From Lachnospiraceae bacterium (GTDB taxonomy: Bacteria > Bacillota > Clostridia > Lachnospirales > Lachnospiraceae), in contig VSNJ01000012.1 of the NCBI GenBank assembly GCA_009774235.1, forward strand, positions 1-47,612: DNA of 47,612 nt. Direction: 5' to 3'. Of this stretch, positions 28,001-37,200 are shown piece after piece (position 1 is the first letter of the stretch; each line of letters starts with the position of its first letter). Under the pieces are notes generated by a model. That model was not told where the DNA came from. It saw only the letters and a program-made list of their open reading frames with translations, and did not search any database. The position numbers were made by a program, and so were the translations under genes.

Positions 28001-31000
28001 GCTTGGTTATCAGACGGATTTGTTTGATGAAAAAACAGTTAGGCGTATATGTGGATATATTCATAAAACAATTGCAAGTATAATAGAAAATGCAGAACAG
28101 AAGATAGAAGATATAGAGGTGATTATAGAGGAAGATAAAGAACTCTGGAAATTATATAATACCACAAATGAAGAGATACCAGAAGAAAGCCTTGAAAAAC
28201 TTGTTCATGAGCAGTGCCTTAGAACTCCTGACAAAATAGCTGTAGTTAATGGATCAGAAAAACTGACATATGCAGAATTATGGGCAAAAGCAAAAAGAGT
28301 TGCTGGATATCTTCACTCAAAAGGCTATAAACGCAATGATTATATAGCAATAAGTGGAGAGCGAAGCATATGGACTATAGTAAACATCATAGGAATATTA
28401 ACAGCAGGATGTGCTTATGTCCCGGAAAATCCAGAATATCCTAAGGAAAGAAATAGTTACATAAGAGAGAATAGTAAATGTAAAGATAGATTAACAGTTT
28501 CAAGTTATACAGATATGGATATTTCAAAATATGAACCATATTGCTGTGTAAGTGACCCTGACGCTATAGCATATACTATATATACATCTGGTAGTACAGG
28601 TACCCCTAAAGGTGTTGTTATAAAACATAGTGCAGTAGCTAATACAATACAGGATATAAATAATAAATTTAATGTTAATGAAGATAGTTGTATAATAGGA
28701 CTTTCAGCATTTAGTTTTGATCTTTCTGTATATGATATTTTTGGATCATTGAGTACAGGTGCTAAACTTGTAATAGTAGATGATCAAAGAAATATTGAAG
28801 AAATACAGAAAATTATAAATAAACATAAAATAACGTTCTGGAATTCAGTTCCTGCAATAATGTCAATGTATTTGATGAATGGCGGCAAAGGACAAAAGCA
28901 TCTTAAAAGTGTCTTGCTTAGTGGTGACTGGATACCAGTCACACTGCCAGATGAGATAAAAACAAAATTTAAGAATGCAGAGGTATGTAGTCTTGGAGGC
29001 GCAACAGAGGCATCAATATGGTCAATCTTTTATCCAATAAAAAATGTTTTTAATGGTATGAACAGCATTCCATATGGTATGCCATTAGCAAACCAGAAGA
29101 TATTAATATTAAATGCTTCAGGAAAGCTTTGTCCTATAGGAGCAATTGGTGAAATTTGTATAGCTGGAAAAGGTGTAGCAGAAGGATATGCGAATCAGCC
29201 AGAAAAAACAGCAGCAGTTTTCGTTGATAATAACGAATATGGTCGTATATATCGAACAGGTGATTTTGGAAGAATGCATTCTGCTGGATATATAGAATTT
29301 CTGGGCCGGATAGATGAACAGGTAAAGATCCGCGGATTCCGAATAGAGCTAGGAGAAATCGAGAGCAGGATCAGGGAGATCGAAGGAATAAAGGAATGTG
29401 CAGTAATAGTGCGGACAGACAACAGAGGAGACAAGGCAATATATGCGTACTATACGAGTGACAGAGAAGAGAGCGTATCTGAAATAAGGGATAGGCTTAG
29501 TGAAAGCCTGCCCGGATATATGGTACCATCATATATGAAGCAGATAGAGACGATACCAGTGACAAAGAATGGAAAGCTTGATAAGAAAGCCCTTCCAGAG
29601 ATAGAAGGTAGAATAACAAAAGAATATATTGCACCAAGGAACGAAGCAGAGGAAGCAGTATGTGAAGCATTTAGAGAGATACTTGGTGTAGAAAAAGCAG
29701 GAATACAGGACAGTTTCTTTGAACTTGGAGGAGACTCGATCAAGGCGGTAAGAATCATATCAAAGCTCAGAAATGCAGGGTATGCAGTAACAGTAAAGGA
29801 CGTAATGAATGGGAAGACAGCAGAGAGGATAGCAATTTACATAAAGAATGCTAATGAGAAGCCAAAGTATGAACAGAGAGAAGTTACAGGTAAGATAGAA
29901 TTGACGCCGGTAATCAGAAAATTTGTTGAGTGGCAATTTGCTAAACCAGAGCATTTCAATCAGTCCATGATGTTCCCGGTAGAAGGGATAGGGAATGCAG
30001 TACTAAATCAGGCAATAAAAGAACTTGTAAAGCATCATGATGTGCTTAGAGCAGTATATAGAAAAAAGGAACTTGAAATACTTTCAATATCAGAGAGCAG
30101 GCTTTGTGATTTCTATGAGTTTGACTATAGAAATAAAGTGGATAAGTATAAAGCTGTAGAGGATAAATGTACAGAGATACAGGGGAGCATCGACCTTGAA
30201 AACGGTCCGCTTGTAAAGATAGCAGTGTTTGAGCTTGGAGATACAAAGCAGATGCTGTTTTGCATACATCACTTAGTGGTAGACGGAGTATCATGGAGAA
30301 TATTGCAGGAGGACTTTGAAACAGCGGTAAGACAGATTGAGGCCGGAGAGGAAGTAAAGTTACCAGAGAAGACTGCTTCGTTCATAGAGTGGAGCCAGAA
30401 ACTGAAGGAGTACGGAGAAAAGCTGGGAAGCAAGGAAAAGGATTACTGGGAGGTAGCAAATGCGAAGATAGCAGAAGGCAGAATAGTTGGAGACTATATA
30501 GAAGACGAGGCAGGATATGCGGTAGCCGGATTCAGTAAGGAAACGACGGAGAAGCTTCTTACAAAGAGCAGCAATGCATATGGAGCAAAGATAGATGAGG
30601 TATTGCTTGCGGGACTAGCAAGAGCAGTAGGACGAATAACAGGTCAAAAGAGAGTAGCAGTAAAGCTTGAAGGACATGGAAGAGAGGAAATAAATGAGCC
30701 AATTTCCGTAGACAGAACAGTAGGTTGGTTTACAAATATCTATGCAGTGTCACTTGAATGTAGTGAGGATAATGCTGAAGCAGTAATCAATGTAAAAGAT
30801 ACTGTAAGAAGTGTACCAAATATGGGGATGGGATATGGATATGTGGAGCATGAATGTGAACCAGATATCTGCTTCAATTACCTCGGCGACTTCAGCGGAA
30901 GCAAGACCAGTTTTGTTAATGAATATAGTACAGGTAATGATGTGTCATCAGAAAATAAGATAACAGATAAAATTACATTAAATGGACAGGTTAGTGAAGG

Positions 31001-31196
31001 AAAGCTCATATTCTTTATAGAATGTCAATATGGACAGGTATTTAAAGAAAAACTTAAAAATGAATTAGAAAAGAACGTTATAGAATTTGCTGATTATTGT
31101 GAGAAAACAAATGACAATGTACAAACTTCTTCTGATTTAACAGCAAATCAGCTTGATGACACCGAAGTGGATTTTCTTAATACATTATTTGGTTAA
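22038..31196 (+). CDS. Hybrid PKS-aminotransferase-NRPS: KS-AT-ACP-AMT-C-A(Cys)-T-E
   Basis: This 3052-residue hybrid has an iturin/microcystin-type layout. A basic coiled docking segment (1-35) precedes KS (about 40-465, Cys213, VETHGTGT, NMGHLEAASG), AT (about 570-880, Ser655, atypical motif YPFHTKLM), ACP (Ser979 in LGLDSI), a Pro/Ala linker, a class III PLP aminotransferase (about 1120-1590, Lys1425 in YGKVVGGG), C (His1736 in HHIVADG), A (about 2040-2520), T (Ser2567 in GGDSIK) and E (about 2617-3030, HHLVVDG, EGHGRE, DRTVGWFT). The module extends the chain, converts the beta-ketone to a beta-amine on the ACP, then adds an amino acid. The adenylation pocket reads D-L-Y-N-L-S-L-I-W-K, the established Cys signature; the E domain predicts D-Cys. 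The C domain is not a cyclisation (Cy) type, so the thiol should remain free. No KR or DH is present. Confidence 0.93.
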   Translation: MSEAISKNKEAVYKEALQKAKNKIEQLQAENAQLNFGNKKCEIAVTGYSCRFPSGANSPEEYWKRLADGFDAVSEIKRFDVDSVYDPQPGVLGKMATRSASFLDVNIKEFDNIHFNISAVEAKSLDPQYRLLMEVCWEALLDAGEDPERLKNSKTGVFIGIDSYDYSLNEFNKDEYNEVGSYTIMGVSQHAAAGRISYYYDWKGPAMVCNTACSSSLSALNCAVSSLKNGQCDMVVVGGVNLLLSPVGFIGLSQFNAISPDGRCKTFDVSADGFGRGEGCGVIVLKRLNDAEKQGRNIRAVVKGIYAGQDGKSNGFYAPNGKAEQRVIENAIENAMVSVDNIDYVETHGTGTVLGDIIESQALCGAFKKKKNKLKIGSVKSNMGHLEAASGMASIIKVLLSMKHHMLPPSINIKQLNPEINWNKLEVVRSLTEWKKEDGSPLVAGISSFGISGALVHTIFESYDKNENTEKLPQIPCSLLTVSAKNEKELRASVEAAKDFIEENPEKFSDIIYSMQKCRSTLPIKYAVCGKDSASLCAEIQSSLDSEEVYSLYSKEPAAKKHKIAFLFTGQGAIYKDIAIGLYNGSPVYRKYFDLCCELFSKTLSVSIHDAVFGDNEDWVKRAIYSQAVTFSVEYSLYQYWKSLGIEPDIMLGHSIGEYAAACASGVMTLEDVVQMISWRGQMMDSVEPIGKMMGILSDCSSVEAAIAESGTQNVGVAACNADNNVTLAGIADSVDDVVNCLQKKKRVFVNDLNIPYPFHTKLMSHYEADYSAKVEKISLSKPDKTIVSTITADNDGIVFADSHYWAGHLSKTVRFAEAIRKVKELGADIYIEIGGTATLTGLTGQCLEISDDMLFLPSLRKGKSAYAQISETIQQLYLNGIEIFYDALYAGFKHSYIELYPYQFQRKEFWLENKQDSDKVLSKTIVESEKVVMSKEQKQENKVNRVKEKILNDIKMITGNDVEDIRTDQELFSLGLDSIMLLTLGKKIESSFNLEIPMEIFFTELNTIDALAEYLAKNQADMPEEVPAETTPLQSPAKVKTMVNASGIPASVPVYNVPAVNAPIANGDDISSLFNRQLSIMQEQLSVMKMLGGQMPVGQIVQAAPAVQDKAEVSKKTVKKMDTSFYKPYHKQNYKAADTSLTGSRAEYVDNIIEKYTKKMPTSKEYLSKYIFINANERHNSGFKREFKEMFYQVLAKDAHGSHIVDFDGNDFIDLTMGFGVNFFGYAPEFVTEAVGEELKHGFAISAHNKKTGEVAALISELTGKERVNFCNSGTEADMFAIRIARATTGKKKIVFFGGAYHGTADGLLGLPVYNEDGSISTTSVIPGITDGSVSDLIILGYNSQVSLDYITEYSDEIAGIIVETVQSRRPDLQPKEFLHKLRKITQEKNIALIFDEVITGFRICAGGAEECFGVKADMVTYGKVVGGGMPIGVIAGSARFMNSVDGGAWKFGDDSVPEYENQRTIVMGTFCHHPLTMAAAYATLSHIKAEKDTIYPEVNKKAEYFINTLNKYFEEENVPFHMVNFGTLFRFVIPKKYEIFFYSMITKGIFVWAGRNCFLCTEHTNEEIERIISAVKETICEMKEAGFFPESFTLKAGTGVEDKKVSADGVITKPASLIQQRLYIELKVNEEDPFDIVSAYLSRKKIDEERLEKVVNEIVQRHEVLRASFLEEDGQLVMKIQPSCKITINKMESSEDHVKLIQKSIKQFDLSKAPLFEVILVKHGEENILIFHFHHIVADGMSMDIFNREFTSLYHNENLPELKKQYSGYVDYEKQKMTEEWLKDRREFWINELQDCVTRLPLPYDKYPEKGTMAGSTYVDYIQKDELAYLKATAKKQGVSLFMILLSVIDVVLHKISGENNFVVSTPVTTKFAGGFEDNIGMFTNTMALGCHIEPSESFVKLLRDIKKMSLTAYSKSDYPYNMLVNDIDARGERAINVAFVYENTDGRDPNHINGLELDNIPFIKPVQENELLFECLEKSGVIEIQLGYQTDLFDEKTVRRICGYIHKTIASIIENAEQKIEDIEVIIEEDKELWKLYNTTNEEIPEESLEKLVHEQCLRTPDKIAVVNGSEKLTYAELWAKAKRVAGYLHSKGYKRNDYIAISGERSIWTIVNIIGILTAGCAYVPENPEYPKERNSYIRENSKCKDRLTVSSYTDMDISKYEPYCCVSDPDAIAYTIYTSGSTGTPKGVVIKHSAVANTIQDINNKFNVNEDSCIIGLSAFSFDLSVYDIFGSLSTGAKLVIVDDQRNIEEIQKIINKHKITFWNSVPAIMSMYLMNGGKGQKHLKSVLLSGDWIPVTLPDEIKTKFKNAEVCSLGGATEASIWSIFYPIKNVFNGMNSIPYGMPLANQKILILNASGKLCPIGAIGEICIAGKGVAEGYANQPEKTAAVFVDNNEYGRIYRTGDFGRMHSAGYIEFLGRIDEQVKIRGFRIELGEIESRIREIEGIKECAVIVRTDNRGDKAIYAYYTSDREESVSEIRDRLSESLPGYMVPSYMKQIETIPVTKNGKLDKKALPEIEGRITKEYIAPRNEAEEAVCEAFREILGVEKAGIQDSFFELGGDSIKAVRIISKLRNAGYAVTVKDVMNGKTAERIAIYIKNANEKPKYEQREVTGKIELTPVIRKFVEWQFAKPEHFNQSMMFPVEGIGNAVLNQAIKELVKHHDVLRAVYRKKELEILSISESRLCDFYEFDYRNKVDKYKAVEDKCTEIQGSIDLENGPLVKIAVFELGDTKQMLFCIHHLVVDGVSWRILQEDFETAVRQIEAGEEVKLPEKTASFIEWSQKLKEYGEKLGSKEKDYWEVANAKIAEGRIVGDYIEDEAGYAVAGFSKETTEKLLTKSSNAYGAKIDEVLLAGLARAVGRITGQKRVAVKLEGHGREEINEPISVDRTVGWFTNIYAVSLECSEDNAEAVINVKDTVRSVPNMGMGYGYVEHECEPDICFNYLGDFSGSKTSFVNEYSTGNDVSSENKITDKITLNGQVSEGKLIFFIECQYGQVFKEKLKNELEKNVIEFADYCEKTNDNVQTSSDLTANQLDDTEVDFLNTLFG
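29300..31000 (+). repeat. Paralogous A(C-terminal)-T-E block, copy 1
   Basis: The A-domain C-terminal subdomain, T and E domains here are closely similar, in protein and DNA, to 36820-38560. Shared runs include SFIEWSQKLKEYGEKL and KIDEVLLAGLARAVGRITGQ. This suggests duplication or gene conversion within the cluster. Confidence 0.75.
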
Positions 31197-31208
31197 TTGG
31201 AGGATAAA

Positions 31209-34200
31209 ATGGCAAAAATTAATAAAAAAATTGAAAATGTATATCCTTTAACGCCATTGCAGGAAGGTATGCTGTTTCATAATATATTTGATCCAAATTC
31301 AACTGCCTACATATTACAGGATGTCCTTTCTTTTAATTATAATATTGATTCCCAATATCTAACAGATGCCTTAAAGTTGCTTTCTAAAAGATATTCAGTT
31401 TTAAGGACTTCTTTTGTTTATAAAGGAATGAAGGATATTTATCAAGTTGTATTAAGAGAAAGAATCCCAGAAATAAAAGAGTATGATTTTTCAAATTTGG
31501 AAAATGATAAAAAAGAAAAAGAAATTAACAAAATTATAAGTAATGATTTAAATAGAGGATTTGATTTAAAGAATGATACTCTTTTGCGATTGATTCATAT
31601 TAAATATTCCGAAGGTATTGATAAAATAATTTTTACCATGCATCATATAATTGTAGATGGATGGAGCAACAAAAAACTTATAGATGTTTTATATGATTAT
31701 TGTTATCAATTAAATAAAGGTAAAAGTTATATCAGGTTAGAGAATGAAATAAATTATGAAATATCCTTAAGTAATGATTATGGAGAGTATATAAAATGGC
31801 TTGTGAAGCAGAATAAAGAAAAGGCCGAAAAGTACTGGGAAGAAGAGCTTGAAGGCTATGACAATGATGCGGATATAAAGCCAATGAATACGCCCAAGTC
31901 TACAAAAGAGCAGATGAGAGAAATTTCTGGCGAAGTTTCAGTTGAAATAACTGAAAAGCTTAAAGCAGCAGCAGAAAAATGTGAAAGTACTATAAATACA
32001 GTAGCCGAAACAGCAGTAGGAATAATGCTTCAGGTGTATACAGGAAGTAGCGATGTAGTATTTGGTAAAGTAGTATCAGGAAGAAATGCAGATATACCTG
32101 GAATAGAAAATATGATAGGTCTTTTTATTAATACGATACCTGTAAGAGTAACTGCTGATAAGGATGAGACGATTTCAGAACTTATAAAGAAACAACAGAA
32201 AAAGGGAACAGAAAGTACAAATTATGATTATTGTTCACTTGCAGATATACAGCAGAATACAGTGCAAGGCTCAGAGTTAATCAAAATATTGTATGTATTT
32301 GAAAACTATGATTCAGGTTCACAGAAAGATGAATCTATTGATTTTAGATCAAAGAATATTTCGTCAAGAGAACAAACTAATTATGGTATATCAATTATAA
32401 GTTTTGAGAATGATGATAAACTCAGCTTTAAGATTATGTATGATCCTAATAGGTACTATAATGAAGAAGTAAAGTTAATACTTGTAAGATTGTTGAAGAT
32501 TTGTGAAGAGATGGCAGAACATCCGAATGCAAAGGTAAGTGAGCTTGAAACAGTTACTGAAAAAGAGAAGCAGCTTATCCTTAATGACTTCAACGCAACA
32601 GAAACAGAGTACCCAAGAAACAAGACAGTAGTAGAATTGTTTGAAGAACAGGTAAAGAAGACACCTGACAATATTGCTTTGGTATTTGAAGATAAGAAGC
32701 TTACTTATGCAGAGTTTAATGAAAAAGCAAACAGTCTTGCATATAAACTTAGAGAACTTGGGGTAAAGCCTGATGATTTTGTAGCAATTATCGCTGAAAG
32801 AAGTATAGAAATGGTATGCGGAATTTATGGCGTCATAAAGTCAGGAGGAGCATATGTACCTATAGATCCGGCATATCCAGAGGAAAGAATAGCATTCATG
32901 CTTGAAGACTGTTCACCAAAGGCAGTACTGAAATATACAACAGAGAGTATAGCTTTTAATACAGAAATATCGGTAATAGACCTTGCTGATGGTAAGGTCT
33001 GGGAAGGTGCGTCTGAAAATCCAGAGGCAGTGAATAAGCCTAAGGATCTGATCTATTGCATTTATACATCTGGTACAACAGGAAAGCCAAAGGGAAGTCT
33101 TATAGAACATAGAAGTGTAGTAAGACTTGTTAAGAACACCAATTATATAGAACTTGATGAACATAATGTAATATTGCAAACAGGTGCGATGTCATTTGAT
33201 GCGTCAACACTTGAAGTGTGGGGAGCATTCTTAAATGGTGGAAAACTTGTGATTACAACAAAAGAAACAATAACAGATAATATCAAATTCAGAGAATTGA
33301 TCAACAAAGAAAAAGTTAATACAATGTGGCTGACATCAACATTGTTTAATCAGATGATAAGTGAAGAGAATGATATATTTGATAATCTTGAGCATTTACT
33401 TATCGGAGGAGAAAAACTTTCAGATGATCATGTTCGTATAATGAAGAGCAGAAATAACGGAGTAAAACTTACAAACGGATATGGGCCAACGGAAAATACG
33501 ACATTTACAACAACGTACGAAATACCTGCTGGATTTGAAATGATACCGATAGGAAAGCCTATAGCAAATACACAAATATATATTCTTAATGGAGATAAAC
33601 TTTGTGGAGTTGGAGTACCAGGAGAGTTATGTACATCCGGAGATGGAGTAGCAAGAGGCTATCTTAACAGACCAGAGCTTACAGCAGAGAGGTTTGTAAA
33701 GAATCCATTTGGCAAAGGAAAGATGTACAGAACAGGAGATCTTGTTAGATGGTTGCCAGATGGAAATATAGAATATTTGGGAAGAATCGATGAACAGGTA
33801 AAGATAAGAGGATTCAGAATAGAGCTTGGCGAGATCGAAAGCAGAATCAGAGAGATCGAGAATATCAAGGACTGTGCTGTTATCGTAAGAGCAGATGATA
33901 TAGGTGATAAGGGAATTTACGCTTATTACACCAGTGACAGCGAAATTATTGTTTCTGATTTAAGAGACCGACTTACTGAAACATTGCCTGAGTACATGAT
34001 TCCTGCATACATGATGCAGATAGAGTTAATACCAGTAACAAGAAACGGAAAACTTGACAAAAGAGCGCTACCGAAGATAGAAGCAAGAGCGGCAAAGGAA
34101 TATATTGCACCGAGAAATGACATTGATGAGAAAATTTGTGCAATCTTCAGTGAGATATTGAATGTCGAGCAAGTTGGAGTAAAGGATAGTTTCTTTGAGC

Positions 34201-37200
34201 TCGGCGGACATTCACTCCGTGCTACACGCCTTGTTAACAGAATTGAAGAAGAAACTGGAACACGTATCGCATTAAAGGACGTATTCAGTCATCCGACAGT
34301 AGAACAGCTTGCGATACTTGCTGGAGCAGATTCAAAGGAATACATCCCAATACCCAAGGCAAAGGAGAAAGAATATTATCCTATGTCATCTGCTCAGAAA
34401 AGAACATATTTCATTCAGCAGATACATCCTGAGGCAATAACATACAATATGCCAGCAAGTCTTAGGCTTACAGATAAAGTACGTCCTGATGCTCTTAGAG
34501 CTGCATTACAAACAGTGACAGATCGTCATGAGATTCTGAGAACGCAGTTCTTAATGATAGATGGAGAGCCAGTACAGAAGATATTAGATCATGTAGAAGC
34601 TGACTTTGATTATGTAATCAGCAGCGAACCAGATGAAGAGCTGATGACAGAATTCCTTAGGCCATTTGATCTTGCAAGTGCAAAGCTTGCAAGGATAAAG
34701 CTTGTTGATAAGGAAGAATATCACCTAATGATGTTTGATATGCATCATATAGTAAGTGACGGAATGAGCATGGATATCTTTGAAAAAGAAGTTATGGCAC
34801 TATACAACGGAGAAAAACTTGAGCCATTAGTGCATCAGTTCAAGGATTATAGTGAATGGATGCTTTCAAGGGATTTGAGTGGACAGGCAGAATACTGGAA
34901 GAGCCAGTTCGATGATGAAATTCCTGTACTTGATATGCCTACAGATTATCCGAGACCGCAAGAACAGAGCAATGTAGGATCAAAGGCAGAAATAATTCTT
35001 GATGAAACACTTAGTGAAAATATTAAGCAGCTTGCAAATAAGACCGAAGCTACATCGTATATGGTATTTCTTGCGGCAGCAATGGTAACGCTGAGTAAGT
35101 ACAGCCGGCAGGAAGATATAGTCATAGGTTCACCGATAAGCGGAAGAACACATAGGGATACTGAGGGAATGCTTGGTATGTTCGTCAATACCCTTGCAAT
35201 GAGAGGAAAGCCTGAAAAGAACAAAACATTTTCAGATTTTCTTGCTGAGATCAAAGAGACTTGTTTCAAGGCATATGAGAATCAGGAATATCCTTTTGAA
35301 GAACTTGTCGAAGCCGTTGACGTACAGAGAGATATGTCAAGAAATCCTTTATTTGATGTAATGCTTATATTACAGAACAATGAAAATACAGAATTTAAGC
35401 TTGGAGAAAGTAATGCTGAATTAACAGGAATAGAAGGTGTCATTGTTAAATTTGATTTAATCTTCAATATAGAAGAAATAGAAAACAGATTTGAAATTAT
35501 ATTAGGTTATTGTACAGATCTGTATAAAGCAGAAACAGCCGAAGAGATAATAAAGCATTTTGTGGAAATACTCAAGGCAGTTACATCAAATGAAAAACAA
35601 AAGCTTGGCAATATAGAAATGGTAACTGCTGACGAGAGAAAACTCATCCTTAATGATTTTAATGCAACAGATAAAGCATATGAAAGAGGCAAGACTATAG
35701 TTGAGTTATTTGAAGAGCGCGTAAATCAAACACCAGATAATATTGCATTTGTATTTGAAGATGAAAAAATAACATATGCAGAATTGAATTCAAGGGCAAA
35801 CAGCCTTGCACATAAACTGAGAGAAATTGGCGTAAAGCCAGATGATTTTGTAGCAATTATTGCTGACAAGAGCATTGAAATCGTTGAAGGTATTTACGGA
35901 ATTATTAAATCAGGCGGAGCATATGTACCGATAGACGCAGCATATCCTGAGGATAGAATAAAATATATTCTTGAGGATTGCAAACCTAAGGCGGTACTCT
36001 GGTATACATCAGAAAGCATAAATTTATCTTCTAAAATATCGGTAATAGACCTTGCAGATAGTAAGATATGGGAAGGAGCGTTTGAAGACCTAGAACTTGT
36101 AAATAAGCCGGATGATCTTATATATTGTATTTATACATCAGGTACGACAGGAAACCCCAAAGGTGTTCTGATCGAACATAGTGGAATTAGCAGATTAATT
36201 GATAATGTTAAATGTGATTTTGGTATGTGTTCTGAAGATGTTATTTTATTGTTTGCAAGTTTTTCGTTCGATGCATCAGTAGGTGTTTATATTGCAGCAA
36301 CAGTGGCTGGAACAAAAGTTGTATTGCTTGAACCAAGTAAGGCAAGCGATCCTGCAGCTATTAAAAAAATAGTTGAAAAGAACAATATAAATATATTGCA
36401 ATTTCCACCACAGTTTGCAGCTCAGTACGAAATGTCAGATGCAAAAATTGTATTTACGTCAGGTTCTGAAGCTATTTATGATGTTACAAAAGAAATTGTA
36501 AAGTATGCAGATTTCATAAATGCGTATGGACCAACGGAAACTGCGGTTTGTTCAACTTATCTTAGAATAAAAAAGGATGCAGAAGTACCTGATAGAATAA
36601 CGATAGGAAAGCCGCATTCAAATGTTAAAATATACATTTTAAATGACGATGAGTTATGTGGTATAGGTGTATCAGGAGAACTTTGTATAGCAGGAGATGG
36701 AATAGCAAGAGGCTACCTTAACAGACCTGATTTGACAGCTGAGAAATTTGTAAAGAATCCATTTGGTGAAGGAAGAATGTATCGAACAGGCGACCTTGCA
36801 AGATGGCTTCCTGACGGAAATATAGATTTCCTTGGACGAATCGATGAACAGGTAAAAATCAGAGGATTCAGAATCGAACTTGGAGAAATCGAGAGCAGAA
36901 TCAGGGAAATTGAAAGTATTAAGGACTGTGCAGTAATAGCAAAGGCAGATGCAAGTGGAGATAAGGCAATATATGCTTATTATACAAGCGAAAGCAAAGT
37001 AAGCATATCCGAGATAAAGGATAGGCTTAGCAATAACCTGCCTGATTATATGATGCCTGCATATATGATGCAGATCGATGAGATCCCAATGACCAGAAAT
37101 GGAAAACTTGATAAGAAAGCATTGCCTGAAATAGAAAGTAAAAGCACCAGAGAATATATAGCTCCAAGAAACAAAGCAGAGGAAGCAGTATGTGCTGCAT

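Noticed and set aside
26870..28140. Cyclisation (Cy) domain before the Cys-activating A domain, which would make a thiazoline
   Set aside because: The motif is HHIVADG, the standard condensation motif, and not DxxxxDxxS, so ordinary amide formation is expected.
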